From NCBI GenBank assembly GCA_027627225.1, contig JAPFQT010000078.1, forward strand, positions 775,001 to 839,000: 64,000 nucleotides of DNA. Direction: 5' to 3'. Within the stretch, counting starts at the first letter, position 1; each line of letters starts with the position of its first letter. Shown one piece after another: positions 60,071 to 64,000 of this stretch. Origin of the DNA: Congeria kusceri (taxonomy: Eukaryota > Mollusca > Bivalvia > Myida > Dreissenidae). Made by a program: the position numbers and the translations under genes. The notes below the pieces were generated by a model that was not told the DNA's origin, did no database searches, and saw nothing but the letters and a program-made list of their open reading frames with translations.

Positions 60071-60890
60071 AAAAAGATCCTTATCGCGAATTAATAACAC
60101 CGCTTTAGTAACATCGTAGCACCTGTGCTCAAATGATGTGTCAGCTATCGCTTTAAACTCATTCTGGGTCAAAGCTATGGTAACAAAACTCTCAAAAGCG
60201 TGGAAAAGTCACTATAGCCCCCATTTTCATGTAACAGTTATGAATAAGTTAAACTGATTTGAAATCCAAAAGCTATTTATTTCTCAACTTATATCTTTGA
60301 AACTATCTCCTTGACTGCTTAACAGAATATACACTTTAAAAAATAAACGAAGCCTTCTGAAGATTCATGCAAGAGGTCAAAATTGCTTCAAAAATTTGAT
60401 ACCATATATGTATTTTTTGTAGTTTGCGAGGGTTTTCAGCGAAAAAAAGTTCATTATGTGTGGTTCCAGAGTGTGTCCCAATTCAACTTTTCAGATACAT
60501 CAAAATGAAGTTGAGCCAAATTTGAATCATAACTGCAGTTTTCAGCTTTTATGAGTTACTTTTAACTGTTTTTTAAATTTTGTGTGGTCTGGTGATGAGG
60601 AATAGGGATGCAGCAGTGCATGATGGAAGTCCACCACCAACTTCACTCACACGCGCTGGTCGGGAAGCAAACCTGGGTCGCCCAGGGTGAAAAGAGAGTA
60701 TTATAGCCAGACAGCTGCCAACTATTCCATATGAGTCATTTGCCCATTTTACATGTTTGTAAGGTAGAGACAGGGGCCAAGGGTCTTCAGGAAAATAAAG
60801 AGCATTTACATTCATCTGGTATAAACGGAAAAACTACACTGAATTGACTGACTCGATATGGGTGTGGGTTTGGCCAGGATATTTCCATGT
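60071..60890 (-). other. non-coding, with a decayed tRNA-like (SINE) head near 60640-60720
   Basis: The minus strand has TTGGCAGCTGTCTGGCTATA, CTCTTTTCACCCTGGGCG and CCAGGTTTGCTTCCC, in the order and spacing of a tRNA-derived SINE head. Nothing else was recognised. Confidence 0.4.
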
Positions 60891-61165
60891 ATATGCATGA
60901 GAGATTGATGGATTTTGGTTGATTCTGGATGGACGAATGGACTGATTCATGAGTGGTTAAATGAATAAAATAGTAAATGAATGAATGGATGAACTAGTGA
61001 GTAAATTAATAACTGAATGAATGAACCGGTAACATAATGAATGAGTAAACGAATGAATGAGTGAGTAAAGGAATGAATCAATGAGTTAGTCAATGAATGA
61101 ATGAATGAACAAATGAATGGATGAATGAATGAATAAGAAAATGAATAAATGAATGAAAATACGGA
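60891..61165. repeat. (GAAT)n-like degenerate tetranucleotide repeat
   Basis: Long run of GAATGAAT, GAGTGAGT and GGATGAAT units. The minus-strand frame 60947-61174 (SFIHSF repeats) is a by-product. Confidence 0.85.
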
Positions 61166-61711
61166 TAAACGCACAATTGAAAAGACCCCCTCTGGCTTGT
61201 GCCTCCCAAGACAGTCATGTCTGGAACTGGCCCTGATTTATGCCTAAGGAAACATGCATAAAATGACGAATAAATCGTTTCGTTTTATTTTTAAAAGAAG
61301 CATTTTTTCTTACGCTCACAAATACATATTACTATCATGTTATACATTTCACATTTGGGTCACATTAACTGGTGATTTTAAGTACTAATACCATAAACAA
61401 ATTTTATGCGACTGTACTTGATAAACTAAACGTTCATGGCATATCAGACACAGACATATCATACAAAACATTTGCAGATTTAAAGGGGTGGAAGCGAGCG
61501 GTGTTAGCTATGACGCTCACAACACGTCTGTGTGTGTGGTGTGTAGTACATTTTATAGAGTGCACCGGGATTCTCTCCATATGGCTATCGCCCCTAGAAG
61601 ACTTTTTAGTTGGGTTACGGGGGATAACGCAAGATACAGCGGAACCTAGTGTGAAGCACCTTGTACACTGCATCACGGTTATTGTCACATGTAAGACCAG
61701 TTAGTAGGATA
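61166..61711. other. non-coding
   Basis: Opposing frames (61372-61704 plus, 61434-61688 minus) overlap completely and neither has a recognisable domain. Confidence 0.4.
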
Positions 61712-61796
61712 GGATGTAGCGGGGACTTAAACCTGCAAACCCTGAGTTGTGAAGCCAGTGCGTTACCACTAGACCACAGATCTGCCACCACATCAC
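61712..61796 (-). mobile_element. tRNA-derived SINE head
   Basis: The minus strand reads TGTGGTCTAGTGGTAACGC (box A region), CTGGCTTCACAACTCAGGG and GCAGGTTTAAGTCCCC (box B region). The acceptor strands do not pair, so a SINE is more likely than a tRNA gene. Confidence 0.55.
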
Positions 61797-62890
61797 GTCC
61801 GCTGTGCACTTTCAATTTGAGCAGACCGCAGCTGCTTCCGTGAGTCGTACACTAGACATGCAACTATCGTACGGCGACCTTGTGTTAAATACTTTTAATC
61901 TTAACGCAAGGTCAACACATAGCTATCGCTCACCACCGGTGGTGCACTATGTATCATGCGGTAGGCAAATGTGTAGGTAAAACGTAGGATTCCCGCATGT
62001 TTACTGCATGACCGTATGTTTGCGGCGCTTTTGCGGTCAACCAAAAAAAATGCACAGACGCCGTGCGAACATTTCATGTGTTTGTATAAGACTAGTTTAC
62101 ATTTAGACTAAGAAATGTCTACGGCGTCTGTAAACTTCCCGTTACTCCAAATTCATGCAGCCGCCTTGAGGGAGCTGTGCGATTTTATGGGCGCCGTAGC
62201 TTCTACGATTTTGTTTCACTGAAAGTTACACACATTTTTGAAAATCGTAAGCCCGTAGAACATAAACATATAGTAGGTGGCACCGAATGATTTCCGTGAG
62301 AAGCTTGTGGAGACCACAGGACAGCCATACGCAAATCCCATGATTTCCGTAGAACCATATTGCGACCTCCATGCGGTCTCTGTACAGAACTGCCCTCACC
62401 TGTCCCCGAAAGTCTATACAAACATCGCACGGAGATTGTATACAATGTAAGCAAAGACGCTATAACGCATAGCCACCTACGATGCCTAAAAATTGTATGG
62501 AAAATTGTAGACGAATTTATCGTATGGCCACAGGGGCAAATGTTAACCAGGCATAAGCGAGCGATTTCGATAAGTAGGCCTTGTTAATTAATCATCAAAT
62601 AATCGACATATTTAATGTTAAACAGTTTTTCTATCTTGCTGGTTAATAATGGGTCATACATATAATCCAGGGTGTTTGTTCTATCTCGAAACATTCAGTT
62701 AATCATACCACGATGATTTCTGGTTAATGTACGTATGTTAATAAAGTTTAAACGCCTTACATATGATTAACATAGACATAAAATGATGAAAAAGATGTTC
62801 TTTTTAGTAATAATGGTAAATTGTCTTTCACATTAACGCATTTTTTACTTATTTCAGTTCATGTTGAAGTATCATAATCTAGCAGTGTAA
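61797..62890. other. non-coding, GC-moderate patch
   Basis: The 61850-62580 stretch is richer in CG-containing motifs than its flanks and may be an unrecognised repeat. Overlapping frames on both strands (62203-62587) have no recognised domain. Confidence 0.35.
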
Positions 62891-63240
62891 ACACTGAAAT
62901 GCCCTGACATTTTCCCGATTCTTCCCTGAACGGAATTTGATTTTCCATGACATTTATTGTCAAATTACCGGTACAATTAGTGCAAAGTGGTGCCTGCATA
63001 CATATTTTTACTATGGTTAACTCCTTATTTTAAACAAATATGAAAATTATTACTAGTTTGTTGTTGAAATATTTATTAAATTATAGAGTTCACTGCTTTA
63101 TCTTGGATTTGTTTTAACACCTTTTGTAAAATTCCCTGAATTTTCCCTGACTTTCCAAATTTCAAATTCACTGATTTTTCCCTGCCGGGATTTTTTTTCA
63201 CACTTTTTCCTTGTTTTCCAGAGTCGGTGGCCACTTTGTC
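62891..63240. mobile_element. dispersed repeat (TTTTCCCTGA motif)
   Basis: TTTTCCCTGACTTTCC-like motifs occur several times between ATGCCCTGACATTTTCCCGA and GTTTTCCAGAGTCGGTGGCC. I recall similar CCCTGA-rich repeats from molluscs; ends not defined. Confidence 0.4.
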
Positions 63241-64000
63241 TAGTGAGGTAACACATGTAATGTTACACATTTAACAGTGTATGTACGATCTAACAACAGA
63301 CATAGTGACATAAATTAAAACAATCCGATAAAGGTAATAACCATATACTATGATTTAAAATAGAATAAAAGTTAATAAGAACCATTGATGTAATTGGTAT
63401 AATTGACTACTTTTTAATTTCAAAGTAATTTACGGCTGTACAGCCCGAAACTTCAATACATGTCTACACATTGACTTGACAATGGTTTGAGGGTACAAAG
63501 CACTAATAAGCGTTCCAAAGTCGACACATGTATTTATTGATTTTGTCGATATGTCTGGGTTTCCTTCAAACGATATATGTTAATCTGTCTTCTTTCAAGT
63601 TATATTGCAAGTTTCATCTGCTTATTTTGAAGAAAAAAATGATAGGAAAGATCGTACATACACACTTTAGCTTTGGAATATAAAGTAAAATTAGAGCCTT
63701 GGATACTTGACTTTCATTGATTCAGTTTTAAATATAGGTCAAATACATACTAAAATATAAATGAATTATCTAAATGACAAAATGCAATAAACAGAATTTT
63801 GAATGATTTTATTACAGCATAAGAATAAAAGCTTAACTATGAATATAATTGACTCATATAAGCATCCGACCTGCTTCCAAACAGAACTTACGATTTCACA
63901 CTGAGGCCGATTTTTTGCGCGTAACGTAAGGTACAGTTTACGAAGTGTCTTAAGATATGAGTGTTTTGAGGTTACTAAAAAATCCGCTAAGGAGACACTA
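63241..64000. other. non-coding AT-rich
   Basis: Nothing recognised up to the window edge. Confidence 0.5.

Noticed and set aside
60947..61174. Ser/Phe/His repeat protein on the minus strand
   Set aside because: Translation of the GAAT-like tetranucleotide repeat.

Overview
This window is eukaryotic, AT-rich and mostly non-coding. It looks like a bivalve mollusc genome. Three things suggest this: an intron-containing B-box/coiled-coil/beta-propeller (TRIM-like) gene of the type that is greatly expanded in bivalves; tandem-repeat-cored mobile elements resembling those described from oysters and mussels (pearl-like); and two copies of a roughly 240-bp inverted-repeat element (24099-24339, 45179-45416) that I recall as very abundant in Dreissena (zebra and quagga mussels). 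The genus is a recall-based inference; bivalve is the firmer statement.

Only one gene can be called with confidence. It lies on the minus strand at 42698-48108, has three coding exons, and encodes a 565-residue protein with two B-boxes, a coiled coil and an NHL-like propeller but no RING. Its splice phases join cleanly, and the last zinc ligand of B-box 2 is supplied by exon 2. Intron 1 is packed with repeats. Twin CACGTG boxes sit about 230 bp upstream of its ATG. Four weaker coding candidates are listed with low confidence: 28085-28525, 30188-30424, 50991-51060 and 56322-56615, all on the minus strand. A 5'-truncated LINE remnant lies at 21610-22245 on the minus strand.

Layout: 1-563 is a TAC microsatellite. 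2178-3880 is a mobile element built from about 166-bp repeats. 4158-4428 is a SINE. 4476-7452 is a 26-bp minisatellite with a 78-bp higher-order period. 7668-13120 is a nest of SINEs, MITEs and tandem-repeat elements. 13609-15178 is a 27-bp then 32-bp minisatellite. 15180-22850 is repeat-poor sequence with old dispersed repeats and the LINE remnant. 22855-23755 is a ~22-bp minisatellite. 24099-31360 holds MITEs, a large palindromic block and weak coding candidates. 32178-34735 holds a MITE, a 65-bp satellite array and a ~42-bp repeat. 34736-41860 is mostly featureless apart from tRNA-like SINE heads and MITEs. 41860-48370 is the TRIM-like gene. 48989-64000 is again dominated by mobile elements.

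The most interesting pattern is that several tandem-repeat elements with unrelated cores share one build: a 5' ACAAGA-type start followed by a small hairpin, then a subterminal inverted repeat, then a core of 120-170-bp tandem units, then the matching inverted repeat at the 3' end. At least three variants of the inverted repeat occur here. No CRISPR array, rRNA gene or convincing functional tRNA gene was found.
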